From NCBI RefSeq assembly GCF_000238375.3, contig NZ_AHBZ03000014.1:496001-560000 (forward strand): a stretch of DNA of 64,000 nt. Reading direction: 5' to 3'. Positions 26,008 to 34,473 of the stretch are shown piece by piece (the stretch's first letter is position 1; each line of letters opens with the position of its first letter). Source of the DNA: Pseudoalteromonas citrea. Its GTDB lineage: Bacteria > Pseudomonadota > Gammaproteobacteria > Enterobacterales > Alteromonadaceae. The notes under the pieces are model-generated. The model saw only the letters and a program-made list of their open reading frames with translations. It did no database searches and was not told where the DNA came from. Position numbers and translations under genes: made by a program.

Positions 26008-27375
26008 TTATCGAATTTGTAGGATTGCTTGCTGCAAGGTTGAGTTCACTTCAAGTGCTCTTGAATTGGCCTGGAAGTTCCGCTGCGCACTGATCAAATC
26101 AACCAGTTCATTTGTTAAGTTTACATTAGATTGCTCTAAAGCAGATGAATTAATCGACCCTAGGGTTCCTGAGGCAGGCTCACCCGCAATCGGCTCACCC
26201 GATGTTAAGCTTTTCTTCCATGACGTATTTCCAACCTGTTGCAAACCCTGCGAGTTTGAAAAGCGTACCATTGCGACTTGGCCTAAATAAGTTGAGTCGC
26301 CATTACTATAAGACGCCACTATTTTACCATCAGTACCAATATCAACACCAGCCAAACGGCCCACTGTCGCGCCATCTTGTTCAAGTGCTTTTACTTCAAA
26401 ACGACTTGCATATTGCGTTGGTAATTTATTGGTTGTATTCGCTTCATCTCGCCAGTTCATTGTTAATGCTGCAGGAAAGGTAGCACCGTTACTTAGCAAA
26501 GTCGATAAACCGGTACCTGCGCCACTTGGTAATGTTAGCGGATCAAAAGTACCACCAGCGGCCACTGCTACTGGAGCACCTGCGGCACCTGCAGCAGAGT
26601 AAGGAATAGTCGCACTCGGAACACCCGTCGCATCAAATGTAAATCCAGCAATTGGAACTGGACCACCCGCAGTACCATCAGAAGTAAATGGCTGATTATC
26701 AAGCGTACCGTAAACTTCCCATTCGTTTGCCGTCGCTGTTTTTCTGAAATACAGCTGAGTGGTATGTGGCTGACCTAACGAATCATAAACTGTAGTTGAG
26801 GTTGAGCTATTAAATGATGCGCCGACACCCGGATCAAACGGTATCGTTGGCTGAACAGCAGTTGAGTCTAGGTTAAACGACGAATATACGTTAGTCGTAG
26901 CTCGAGGTGCACCTGAAGCATCTGGGATCTGCATCGCAGCAGCTGTACTTAAGCTCACTGATGTGGTTGCACCAGTGCTAGCATCGACAGGGAACCCTTG
27001 CAAAAAATTACCTTGTGCGTCTGAAATAAAGTTATCTTTATTTAACTTAAATGCCCCTGCGCGAGTGTAGCTATAATCTTGTGAGCCCAACTCAGAACTC
27101 ATGGCAAAGTAACCTTCACCAGTGATCGCTAAATCAAGCGAGTTAGATGTAAACTGCAAAGACCCTTGGTGGAATTGCTGGGCCACCATCGTCGTTTGTG
27201 CACCATCACCATTTTTAGTTTTTCCAGAACTAAATACTGACGAAGCATATACATCAGCAAACTCTGCACGTGACTCTTTAAAGCCTGTGGTATTCACATT
27301 GGCAATGTTATTTGCGGTGGTATCTAGATCTTTTTGAGCCGCCGCTAAACCTGTTAATGCAATATTGAAACTCAT
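26008..27375 (-). CDS. flgE: Flagellar hook protein FlgE
   Basis: FlgE is the hook subunit. The 455-residue protein starts with FNIALTGLAAAQKDLD and has TTANNIANVNTTGFKESRAEF around residue 25, and ends with NVNLTNELVDLISAQRNFQ, both hallmark rod/hook motifs. It is longer than enteric FlgE (about 402) due to a larger Gly/Ala/Thr-rich central domain. It follows flgD by 42 bases and is closed by a strong terminator. Confidence 0.95.
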   Translation of the reverse strand: MSFNIALTGLAAAQKDLDTTANNIANVNTTGFKESRAEFADVYASSVFSSGKTKNGDGAQTTMVAQQFHQGSLQFTSNSLDLAITGEGYFAMSSELGSQDYSYTRAGAFKLNKDNFISDAQGNFLQGFPVDASTGATTSVSLSTAAAMQIPDASGAPRATTNVYSSFNLDSTAVQPTIPFDPGVGASFNSSTSTTVYDSLGQPHTTQLYFRKTATANEWEVYGTLDNQPFTSDGTAGGPVPIAGFTFDATGVPSATIPYSAAGAAGAPVAVAAGGTFDPLTLPSGAGTGLSTLLSNGATFPAALTMNWRDEANTTNKLPTQYASRFEVKALEQDGATVGRLAGVDIGTDGKIVASYSNGDSTYLGQVAMVRFSNSQGLQQVGNTSWKKSLTSGEPIAGEPASGTLGSINSSALEQSNVNLTNELVDLISAQRNFQANSRALEVNSTLQQAILQIR

Positions 27376-27417
27376 ACTCTCACCTCTTGTACGTAAGGCC
27401 TATTCTATAAACTTGAA

Positions 27418-28092
27418 TTAAGCGATTTCAGCGACGTCAGTAAGCCTTACTGCGCCTGCTTTTGTGTTAATAATTATGCCATTGGCGCCATTCACGTTGA
27501 CGCTATCGATATTTTTAAAGGTGGCCGTGGGTAAAGTTGAAAATTCGCCATTAATATTCGCTTCGGCTTTAATTTCATACTCGCCTTGAGGCATCACCTC
27601 CCCTTTATCATTTTTTCCATCCCACTCAAAACGAATGGCACCTGTGTCTTGTTTACTCATGTCAATAGAGCGGACCAACTGATTTGATTCGTCATATATA
27701 TTCACAACTAACTTATCGACCGGTTCAGTCGCAATAATCGAAGCCCTTGCTGATCCACTCGTGCCAAGCTCTAGAGTGTCTGATTCTAGTAGCGCTTTCT
27801 TCCCTACAAGCGTAGATGCTTGTAAAGCGGAATTTGAAGTCATTGATGCCGACAAAGACTCGAACTTAGTATTTAGGTTTGAAATACCCTCAGCCATTGT
27901 AAAACTTGTCATTTGCGCAATCATTTGATCGTTATCAGCCGGTTTACTTGGATCTTGATAAGATAACTGCTGCGTTAACAGCTTAAAAAAGTCCTCTTGC
28001 TTTAACGTATCATCCTTTTCAGCGGTCTTAGGCTTTTCGGACCACCGTAACGAATCAACTTGACTGGTCGTTTGACTTACTTCGCTACTCAT
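27418..28092 (-). CDS. flgD: Hook assembly scaffold FlgD
   Basis: FlgD is the cap that guides hook growth. The 224-residue protein has QEDFFKLLTQQLSYQDPSKP near residue 33, the most conserved FlgD stretch, and a C-terminal FlgD Ig-like/tudor region with FEWDGKNDKG. Normal length. It is coupled closely with flgC upstream and flgE downstream. Confidence 0.94.
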   Translation of the reverse strand: MSSEVSQTTSQVDSLRWSEKPKTAEKDDTLKQEDFFKLLTQQLSYQDPSKPADNDQMIAQMTSFTMAEGISNLNTKFESLSASMTSNSALQASTLVGKKALLESDTLELGTSGSARASIIATEPVDKLVVNIYDESNQLVRSIDMSKQDTGAIRFEWDGKNDKGEVMPQGEYEIKAEANINGEFSTLPTATFKNIDSVNVNGANGIIINTKAGAVRLTDVAEIA

Positions 28093-28107
28093 CAGCTAGC
28101 ACTCCCG

Positions 28108-28542
28108 TTAACGCTTGCCAAGTAACAAGGTTTTGCTAAGCATTTGTTTTGCCGCATCTGCTACTTGAACATTAGTTTGGTACGAACGTGAAGCGGAAAT
28201 CATATTGGCCATTTCCTCAACTACGTTTACATTTGGTTTATAGATATACCCGTCTTTATCAGCACTCGGGTGATTAGGACTGTATTCCACTTGCAGAGGC
28301 TTATCACTTTCCACAATGCCTAATACTTTCACTCCGACAGACGACGCAGCAGCGTTTGAACTTTGTAAGTCGTTCGCCTTATTCAGCTCAGCTGCAAATA
28401 CCGGATGCCGTGCTCGATACACTTTATCTTGACTGGAACTGATACTATTAGCGTTCGAAATATTACTCGCGGTTGTATTCAGCCGAATATTCTGCGCGCT
28501 CATACCGGAACCCGCGATGTCAAATACATTGTATAAACTCAT
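28108..28542 (-). CDS. flgC: Proximal rod protein FlgC
   Basis: FlgC is a proximal rod subunit. The 144-residue protein starts with FDIAGSGMSAQNIRLNTTASN and ends with PNVNVVEEMANMISASRSYQ, both standard for the family. It begins two bases after flgB and precedes flgD. Confidence 0.95.
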   Translation of the reverse strand: MSLYNVFDIAGSGMSAQNIRLNTTASNISNANSISSSQDKVYRARHPVFAAELNKANDLQSSNAAASSVGVKVLGIVESDKPLQVEYSPNHPSADKDGYIYKPNVNVVEEMANMISASRSYQTNVQVADAAKQMLSKTLLLGKR

Positions 28543-28544
28543 AA

Positions 28545-28955
28545 TTATGATCCTTGACCGGCAAGGGCTTTTTTCAACCCTTTAAACTTACCCGTGAGAA
28601 ACTGCAAACTTGCTTGATACTCTAATGCATTCTGTACATACAAGTTCCGTTCCACTTGTATGTCTACCGAGTTACCATCGCCTGTATCTGCTTGATTTGG
28701 ATTACGAAATAGCTCGACACCATCATTTAAACGGGTGCCACCAGAGATATGTTTTTCGTTGGTGCGCAGCATTGTATTGCCACTTTGCTGGTTAGACTTT
28801 GCCGCTTTAAATGCCCGAGCAAAGTCAATGTCTTTTGCTTTATAACCGGGGGTATCCGCGTTGGCAATGTTACTTGCTAACATTTCCGCACGTTGCGATC
28901 TGATAGCTATTGTCTGAGGGTGAACACCTAAGGCTTTATCAAAACTAATCGCCAT
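28545..28955 (-). CDS. flgB: Proximal rod protein FlgB
   Basis: FlgB is the innermost proximal rod subunit. The 136-residue protein carries LASNIANADTPGYKAKDIDF near residue 26, the classical rod motif, and ends in the usual amphipathic helix. GGAGTTAC is a good ribosome-binding site. It is first in the flgBCDE unit, under a sigma-54 promoter. Confidence 0.95.
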   Translation of the reverse strand: MAISFDKALGVHPQTIAIRSQRAEMLASNIANADTPGYKAKDIDFARAFKAAKSNQQSGNTMLRTNEKHISGGTRLNDGVELFRNPNQADTGDGNSVDIQVERNLYVQNALEYQASLQFLTGKFKGLKKALAGQGS

Positions 28956-28991
28956 AACGTAACTCCAAAAATTTGACTATATGGAGTTTTC

Positions 28992-29008
28992 TGCAATTCT
29001 TAGGCCAA
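28992..29008 (-). promoter_or_regulatory. Sigma-54 promoter of flgBCDE
   Basis: The minus strand reads TTGGCCTAAGAATTGCA, with GG and GC at the exact spacing. It lies about 35 bases before the flgB ATG, just past the cheR terminator. Confidence 0.87.
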
Positions 29009-29035
29009 AATAGAAGAGGCGGTGAACACCGCCTC
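29008..29035 (-). terminator. Probable terminator of cheVR
   Basis: GAGGCGGTG pairs over nine bases with CACCGCCTC around a two-base centre, three bases after the cheR stop codon. On the minus strand a T-rich stretch (TTCTATTTT) follows. The stretch is not a pure U-run, so termination may be partial. Confidence 0.7.
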
Positions 29036-29038
29036 AAG

Positions 29039-29890
29039 TTATTGTTTTTTCTGGTATATAATACCCGGATTACATCTTATCATATCAAATTCATCGCTTA
29101 GACCAGCCATGGATTCTGATGCTCCGAGAAACAAATAGCCCTTAGGATTAAGTGCTTGCGCAAATTGAGAAATGATTTTTGCTTTTACTTCTGGTGAAAA
29201 GTAAATTAACACATTACGACAAAATATAACGTCAAACTTGCCCATTAATGCATATGAATCAAGCAAATTTAAATGCCTAAAATTCACCATCTTTTTAACT
29301 GGGTCAACAACCTGCGCCATCCCGTTGCCACTGTCTTTAAAAAACTTTTGTCTACGCTCAGCAGAAAGACCTCTCGCAAGCGCCAAAGCGTCGTACTCAG
29401 CATTCTTACACATGTCGAGCATTGTATTTGATATATCAGTGCCGATCACTTGAACGCCCATTTTTAAAGCGCCCGGGCTTTTCTGCTGATATTCACTGGC
29501 AGACATGCCAATTGAGTATGGTTCTTGCCCAGAAGAGCTTGCAGCAGACCATATCTTAACAGCACGACGTAACTCCCCAAACTCAGGAAATATTTTCGTT
29601 TTCAATAGCTCAAATGGATACGAGTCCCTAAACCACAAAGTCTCATTTGTTGTCATTGCATCAACAACAGCGGCGCGTAATTGCCGCTCATGAGGGCTAA
29701 GTGTTTTTGCAACCAATTCAGATAATGACTCAACACTGAAACGAGCCATTAACGGTGCTAAACGACTTTTTACTAAATACAGTTTATTGTCCCCAAGCAC
29801 AATACCACACTGCTGCTCGAGAAAAGTTCTAAACTGGTCGTATTCGTTTTGTTGAAGGTTCTTGTTTTCCAAAGTATTACCGCCATTCAT
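29039..29890 (-). CDS. cheR: Chemoreceptor methyltransferase CheR
   Basis: CheR transfers methyl groups from S-adenosylmethionine to glutamates on chemoreceptors, setting adaptation level. The 283-residue protein has the N-terminal helical CheR domain and a C-terminal methyltransferase domain with SSSGQEPYS (SAM-binding), ATDISN-like GTDISNTML and the FDVIFCRNVLIYF motif. The ATG overlaps the last base of the cheV stop. The cheV-cheR pair upstream of flgB is the usual order in Vibrio, Shewanella and Pseudoalteromonas. Confidence 0.95.
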   Translation of the reverse strand: MNGGNTLENKNLQQNEYDQFRTFLEQQCGIVLGDNKLYLVKSRLAPLMARFSVESLSELVAKTLSPHERQLRAAVVDAMTTNETLWFRDSYPFELLKTKIFPEFGELRRAVKIWSAASSSGQEPYSIGMSASEYQQKSPGALKMGVQVIGTDISNTMLDMCKNAEYDALALARGLSAERRQKFFKDSGNGMAQVVDPVKKMVNFRHLNLLDSYALMGKFDVIFCRNVLIYFSPEVKAKIISQFAQALNPKGYLFLGASESMAGLSDEFDMIRCNPGIIYQKKQ

Positions 29891-30822
29891 TAATCACAGT
29901 GAACCCATTTCTTCACAGCTGTAGCCAATTCATCTGGGTTAAATTTTGCGATAAAGTCATCAGCACCAACTTTTTCTATCATGGCCTGATTAAATACACC
30001 GCTCAAAGAAGTATGTAAGATAACATGTAAAGGTGCCAATTTAGGATCTGCCTTTATTTCAGCGGTGAGTGTGTACCCATCCATCTCTGGCATTTCAACA
30101 TCTGAAATTAACAGCCCTACCCTTTCCGTGATGTCATTTTGGCAATCATCTTTTGCAATTTCACGTAACCGAATAAGCGCTTCCTTACCGTTCTTTGCTA
30201 ACTCAGTTTGCACGCCTAAAGGTTCAAGTGCTCGTTTTACCTGGTTTCTCGCAACAGCTGAATCATCCGCGATAAATACAATCCGTTCACCCAAATCTTT
30301 CTGCATTTCGCCATCAGAGACAATATCTTGACTGACTTCGGTATTCACAGGGCAAATTTCATTCAATATTTTCTCAACATCGAGTATTTCGACCAGCTCT
30401 TTTTCAATCTCTGTTACAGCAGTCAAATACGAATACCTACCAGCGCCATCTGGCGGTGGCATAATTTTTTCCCAGTTCATGTTCACGATACGCTCGACCG
30501 CACCAACCAAAAACCCTTGAACTGAACGGTTATATTCTGCAATGATAATAAAACAATTGGTTATGTCTTCAATTGGTGGCCCACCGACTGCCAAGGACAT
30601 ATCAATAACTGAAATAGTTTGCCCACGAATGTGCGCAACCCCTCTAATATACGAATTTGACTTCGGCATATTAGTAAGTGGAGGGCATTGTAGTACTTCT
30701 CGTACTTTAAATACGTTTATGCCAAAACGTTGACGCCCCTTCAATCTGAACAGTAATAACTCTAGGCGGTTTTGCCCTACCAACTGCGTTCGTTGGTTGA
30801 CCGAGTCTAAAATACCAGCCAT
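29890..30822 (-). CDS. cheV: Chemotaxis coupling/receiver protein CheV
   Basis: CheV couples chemoreceptors to CheA and carries a receiver domain that tunes signalling. The 310-residue protein has an N-terminal CheW domain (residues about 18-160, with VREVLQCPPLTNMP and RGQTISVIDM) and a C-terminal REC domain with IADDSAVARNQVKRAL and the phosphoacceptor Asp in LLISDVEMPEMDGY. GGAGATTG lies before the ATG. It is divergent from flgA, with a 140-base shared upstream region. Confidence 0.95.
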   Translation of the reverse strand: MAGILDSVNQRTQLVGQNRLELLLFRLKGRQRFGINVFKVREVLQCPPLTNMPKSNSYIRGVAHIRGQTISVIDMSLAVGGPPIEDITNCFIIIAEYNRSVQGFLVGAVERIVNMNWEKIMPPPDGAGRYSYLTAVTEIEKELVEILDVEKILNEICPVNTEVSQDIVSDGEMQKDLGERIVFIADDSAVARNQVKRALEPLGVQTELAKNGKEALIRLREIAKDDCQNDITERVGLLISDVEMPEMDGYTLTAEIKADPKLAPLHVILHTSLSGVFNQAMIEKVGADDFIAKFNPDELATAVKKWVHCD

Positions 30823-30851
30823 TTCAATCTCCTACATATAAAACTGCTTGC

Positions 30852-30866
30852 CGGAACGATATTTGC
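30852..30866 (+). promoter_or_regulatory. Possible sigma-54 promoter of flgA
   Basis: The plus strand reads CGGAACGATATTTGCT, with GG-N10-GC spacing and TTGCT intact but two mismatches in the -24 half. A start near 30877 would give a leader of about 85 bases before flgA. Weaker than the other sigma-54 elements here. Confidence 0.5.
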
Positions 30867-30962
30867 TTACACTACTAAGGATAAGATTTACCTTGAAGAG
30901 GTGTCACAATTAACGCAAAATCTTTATACCTTGTTTCCCATGATAAGCATAGTCGAAACATC

Positions 30963-31670
30963 ATGTGTTTGTTAAAAAAAACCAAAACCTACGGGTTTTT
31001 TTGCTCAATGGCTTATATTCTAGCCAGTTGTCATGTCTATGCAAAGGACTATAGCACTAAAGAACTAGAGCAATTAGCACAAAACTTTATTGCATCACAA
31101 ACAATAACTAAGCCAGATGTAAAAACGGAAATTAAATCGCTAACGCTCGATAAACGTATTGCAACTAAATTTTGTGCTCAACCCGTTAATCTAACGACGG
31201 CTGCAAAGCCCCCCTTTAATCGCCAAGTCACTGTGCAAGTTCGCTGTGAACAAGCGCCTCTTTGGACACAGTATGTCCATGTGAGAATTAATGAAATGCA
31301 CCCAGTGATTGTTAGTACACAACTGGTCTCTAAAGGTGAGTTGCTCACACAGAGTCATTTAAAAATTGAGTATCGTGCGAAGCAATTTGTGAGAGCGGCC
31401 TACATGAATGACTTATCTTTATTGATAGGCAGTAAAAGTAAACGCAACATACGTGAAGGAATGCCCGTTGGTACCCACCAAGTGTGTATGGTCTGTAAAG
31501 GTGACAAAGTCACTATATTTGCTAAAACACGCTCTTTAACAATAAAAACCTCAGGTATTGCACTCCAAGATGGTAATTTAGGTGAACAAATTCGTGTTAA
31601 AAATCAAAAGTCTGGAAAAACACTTTCAGCTCGTGTAAAAGATGTTGAATCAGTAGAGGTCAATATCTAA
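30963..31670 (+). CDS. flgA: P-ring assembly chaperone FlgA
   Basis: FlgA is a periplasmic chaperone needed to assemble the FlgI P ring. The 235-residue protein has a signal peptide (MAYILASCHVYA cleavage region) and a C-terminal SAF-like FlgA domain with VSKGELLTQSHLKIEYR and IREGMPVGTHQV, ending in the conserved GKTLSARVKD. It is divergent from cheV and followed by flgM and flgN, the usual flgAMN order. The ribosome-binding site is weak. Confidence 0.93.
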   Translation: MCLLKKTKTYGFFCSMAYILASCHVYAKDYSTKELEQLAQNFIASQTITKPDVKTEIKSLTLDKRIATKFCAQPVNLTTAAKPPFNRQVTVQVRCEQAPLWTQYVHVRINEMHPVIVSTQLVSKGELLTQSHLKIEYRAKQFVRAAYMNDLSLLIGSKSKRNIREGMPVGTHQVCMVCKGDKVTIFAKTRSLTIKTSGIALQDGNLGEQIRVKNQKSGKTLSARVKDVESVEVNI

Positions 31671-31679
31671 AAAATTTGC

Positions 31680-31706
31680 TAAAGTTAAAGGTAAGTAGGT
31701 CGATAA
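31680..31706 (+). promoter_or_regulatory. Sigma-28 (FliA) promoter of flgM
   Basis: The plus strand reads TAAA, a 15-base spacer and GTCGATAA, one mismatch from consensus. It lies in the flgA-flgM gap. Sigma-28 would thus drive its own anti-sigma factor, a known feedback in enteric and Vibrio systems. Confidence 0.8.
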
Positions 31707-31743
31707 CCTAAACAAGGTGTTTAATAACCAAGGGTCGAAAGTT

Positions 31744-32067
31744 ATGGTTAATAATATTAAAGGTCAAGCACAGCCAAACAGTGTGCTAAATAATGTTAAG
31801 CAACAAAAAGCTGAATTGCAAAAAAATGATGCTCAAAATGCAGCGTCTAACGCAAAAGCGCCACAAAAAGCAGCTACCGATTCAGTCAGCTTAACGCCTC
31901 AAGCACAACAGTTGAAAAGCTTACAAGAGAAAGCGCAAGATGCGCCTGCATTTGATAGTAAGAAAGTCGAAGAGCTAAAAAAAGCGATTAGTGAAGGTAA
32001 GTATCAGATTGATGCACAGAAGCTAGCTAAAAATATTGCCGCTTTTGAGTTTGATGTCTATGGCTGA
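31744..32067 (+). CDS. flgM: Anti-sigma-28 factor FlgM
   Basis: FlgM binds sigma-28 and is exported once the hook is complete, which releases late genes. The protein of about 107 residues begins VNNIKGQAQPNSV and has the FlgM C-terminal core with SVSLTPQAQQL and VEELKKAISEGKYQIDAQKL. The ATG at 31744 is preferred (AAGGGT upstream); an in-frame GTG at 31717 is less likely because the FlgM family begins with this NIKG motif. It overlaps flgN by about 14 bases. Confidence 0.93.
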   Translation: MVNNIKGQAQPNSVLNNVKQQKAELQKNDAQNAASNAKAPQKAATDSVSLTPQAQQLKSLQEKAQDAPAFDSKKVEELKKAISEGKYQIDAQKLAKNIAAFEFDVYG

Positions 32068-32488
32068 TCAAACCACCTTATGTATACATAAATTAGAAAA
32101 TCAGCTCTCCAATTTAGCAACTTTGACCCAGTTGCTCGATGGAGAGCTTGACATTTTAGCGTCTAAAAAAGGGGAAGGTCTAAAAGAAGCTGCTCGGGAA
32201 AAGTTAACTCTACTCACTGCAATTCAAAAATTGGACAAAGAGCTAGCCACATTTCCATCTGAAATATATCAACAAGACGCCGTTAAAGATCTCACTGCAA
32301 GTATTAAAACACTTTTACTCGAATGCAAAACTAAAAATGATGTCAATGCCAAAGCAGCTCATCAGGCACAGCTCAGCGTTAGACAGTTAAAAGAGATTTT
32401 AATTGGCAGTCCAAGTTCAATTACATATGGCCAAGACGGTAGTGTTGTCGCTGACAATAGTGAATTAGTGAAAGATATCAAAGCATAA
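32054..32488 (+). CDS. flgN: Flagellar export chaperone FlgN
   Basis: FlgN keeps FlgK and FlgL soluble before export. The protein of about 144 residues is almost wholly alpha-helical and charged, with a long coiled-coil pattern, as expected. Identification rests mainly on its position after flgM and its size. The first good start is ATG 32054 or ATG 32060; both overlap the flgM end. An 11-base inverted repeat overlaps its last codons. Confidence 0.85.
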   Translation: MSMADQTTLCIHKLENQLSNLATLTQLLDGELDILASKKGEGLKEAAREKLTLLTAIQKLDKELATFPSEIYQQDAVKDLTASIKTLLLECKTKNDVNAKAAHQAQLSVRQLKEILIGSPSSITYGQDGSVVADNSELVKDIKA

Positions 32489-32515
32489 AACCACACTGGC
32501 AAACGCTTTGATATC
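32474..32515. repeat. Perfect 11-base inverted repeat at flgN end
   Basis: GATATCAAAGC (32474-32484) inside the last codons of flgN pairs exactly with GCTTTGATATC (32505-32515). On the plus strand it is followed by eight A, not T, so it is not a plain flgN terminator. On the minus strand, where flgP transcripts arrive, the T-run precedes the stem. It may act as an RNA stability element between the two convergent genes. Confidence 0.5.
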
Positions 32516-32569
32516 AAAAAAAATCTACGATAATCAAGTTTCCCCTTTCACCGCTCTGAGACTCAAAGC

Positions 32570-33055
32570 TTAGTAATAGGTCACTCTTTTTACCTTTCTT
32601 GGTTTTACCTGAGTGATGTATAGATCGTGAACACGTTTCATATCCAATTCAAGCTCAGTAGTATAGGTATCGCCTACTGCGTATGACTTTACTACCCGTG
32701 CCCCTCTAATTAGTCCTTTGACTTGACTCTTTAATCCATCATTTTGTGCAATCGCGCCTTTGACCGTCATGTCTGCTGACAGGCTTTGACCATATACTTG
32801 CTCAGCAAGCTCGCGATAAGCTTCCAGCTTAGACACCTTGAGCGCCATAAGCATTTTCTGTGCGTCACTACTTCCAGGCTGAGCACTTAGTGGTGCATAA
32901 CCTATCGCTTTTATTACTGGGTAGTTATCCGGTTCAACAATGCCGTATTCAATATGCTTGTCGAACATTGAGCTACATCCCGCTAGCCAAAATATGATCA
33001 CAATCAACACAATAGATTTGGAGTTTACAATCGAGTATGGCGAAGGTGCTTTCAT
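32570..33055 (-). CDS. flgP: Flagellar outer-membrane lipoprotein FlgP
   Basis: FlgP is an LPP20-family lipoprotein that forms outer-membrane-associated disks or rings at the base of polar flagella. The 161-residue protein has a lipobox (LAGC, Cys near residue 28) and the FlgP core with KAIGYAPLSAQPG, ALKVSKLEAYRELAEQVYG and GLIRGARVV. I choose ATG 33055 because AAGGTAAG lies upstream; an in-frame GTG lies six bases earlier. It is divergent from flgT and has its own sigma-54 element. Confidence 0.92.
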   Translation of the reverse strand: MKAPSPYSIVNSKSIVLIVIIFWLAGCSSMFDKHIEYGIVEPDNYPVIKAIGYAPLSAQPGSSDAQKMLMALKVSKLEAYRELAEQVYGQSLSADMTVKGAIAQNDGLKSQVKGLIRGARVVKSYAVGDTYTTELELDMKRVHDLYITQVKPRKVKRVTYY

Positions 33056-33091
33056 AATCACTTACCTTTTCAACTTAAGTGAATTTCTTAA

Positions 33092-33108
33092 TGCACATTC
33101 CTTGCCAA
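33092..33108 (-). promoter_or_regulatory. Sigma-54 promoter of flgP
   Basis: The minus strand reads TTGGCAAGGAATGTGCA: GG and GC at correct spacing, TTGGCA intact, with one mismatch in the -12 box (GTGCA for TTGCA). It lies about 35 bases before flgP and only a few bases from the divergent flgT element. Confidence 0.78.
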
Positions 33109-33114
33109 TAAATA

Positions 33115-33130
33115 TGGCATAGCTATTGCT
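33115..33130 (+). promoter_or_regulatory. Sigma-54 promoter of flgT
   Basis: The plus strand reads TGGCATAGCTATTGCT, a good -24/-12 match with exact spacing. It is about 35 bases before the flgT ATG. Together with the flgP element it makes a back-to-back sigma-54 pair in a 109-base region. Confidence 0.85.
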
Positions 33131-33164
33131 GTAATCATATTGTTCGTTTTGATGGGAATCAGTC

Positions 33165-34355
33165 ATGAAGCAGTTAGTCTTAATTTTTACAGCATTTTTG
33201 TACACTACTATCGCCAAAGCAGAGTGGTATGAGGTAACAGGTTATGCAAATATACTCGATAGTAATGTAGCTGACGCAAGAAAAGCGGCAGTTAAAGATG
33301 CTATTACACAGGCGTTAATCTTTTCAGGTGCGACAGTCAGCAGTGTACAAACTGTTGCTGATGGCTTGCTAAGCCAAGATCAATTGAAAATCAAAGCTCA
33401 TGCTGAAATACAGCAAGCAACGCTTGTCAGTGAAGAGCAAAATAACAACGATTACATAGTCACGCTTCATTTAGATATTTACTCAACCAAAGAGCAATGT
33501 ACACAGCAACAGTTTCATAAACAAGTTACCGTCACACAAAGTCAACTTATCCAACCCCATCAAGCACGCTTAGGTCAAATATTTGACATAGCAAAAGCCA
33601 GTTCACAAAGACTATATAATACGCTCAGTGGGCGCGCCACGGCCATCAAAGCCATACCCTATATAAATAGTGCAATAAATGTGAGACCTTTTTTCTCTCA
33701 AAGGTTCGACTATGACCCAGCCTTAATTGAAACTTTGAGTAACAACAGCAACAGTCAGTATGTGTTGTTTAGCCAAATTACGGACATAGCACAAGGTAAA
33801 CAGCTTAACAGTGATTACGCTTTTTGGGAGGGTGACCGGTACTTACGCAGCTTTAAGGTAGACTTTGCGCTTTATGATGCATTGACCAGAGAGCAAGTAT
33901 GGCAAAACCACTACGCAGTGCAAGGTGTATGGCCATTCGAGAAAACCACGCTGATCGATGTGTACAGTGATCAATTTTGGCAGTCTAACTACGGTAGCCA
34001 AATACAAGGGGTATTTAATAAAGTCTCACAGGACCTCAATACCGCTATAGGTTGTATGCCAACAAAAGGAAAAATTTTACATATTGATGGCGACAGACTC
34101 GCAATTAACTTAGGAAAAGCACATGGTATAAAAGCAGGACAAACTTTAGCCATAATGCAAAAAAACAACTTTACGACTCAACAAGGCATGATGTTAAGTA
34201 ACCATAGGCAAACAATTGACCAGCTTAAAGTTATTCAAGTAAACGAGCAAACTGCTATCACCACCAATTTACATATTCGACCACTGAGTAACATTCAACT
34301 CAATGACATTGTTCAAGTCATTATTAAAGAAGATGACGCTTTTGCCCTTAATTAG
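33165..34355 (+). CDS. flgT: Flagellar H-ring protein FlgT
   Basis: FlgT builds the H ring that surrounds the L/P ring and holds the T ring in Vibrio-type polar flagella. The 396-residue protein has a signal peptide (cleavage after AKA), the N-terminal VTGYANI and ARKAAVKDAITQAL regions, a single-domain middle part, and a C-terminal SH3-like segment with INLGKAHGIKAGQTL. Presence of flgT and flgP supports a sodium-type or Vibrio-like polar motor. Confidence 0.9.
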   Translation: MKQLVLIFTAFLYTTIAKAEWYEVTGYANILDSNVADARKAAVKDAITQALIFSGATVSSVQTVADGLLSQDQLKIKAHAEIQQATLVSEEQNNNDYIVTLHLDIYSTKEQCTQQQFHKQVTVTQSQLIQPHQARLGQIFDIAKASSQRLYNTLSGRATAIKAIPYINSAINVRPFFSQRFDYDPALIETLSNNSNSQYVLFSQITDIAQGKQLNSDYAFWEGDRYLRSFKVDFALYDALTREQVWQNHYAVQGVWPFEKTTLIDVYSDQFWQSNYGSQIQGVFNKVSQDLNTAIGCMPTKGKILHIDGDRLAINLGKAHGIKAGQTLAIMQKNNFTTQQGMMLSNHRQTIDQLKVIQVNEQTAITTNLHIRPLSNIQLNDIVQVIIKEDDAFALN

Positions 34356-34473
34356 TCTAAACTGATGGTGTCAGCGACTGATTAAAAAAACAGATTGCTT
34401 TAATCTAAGTAATTAATTTTACTGAATGTGAATGAACCATCATAATAGCGGCATCAAATTAAAGGAGCGCACT

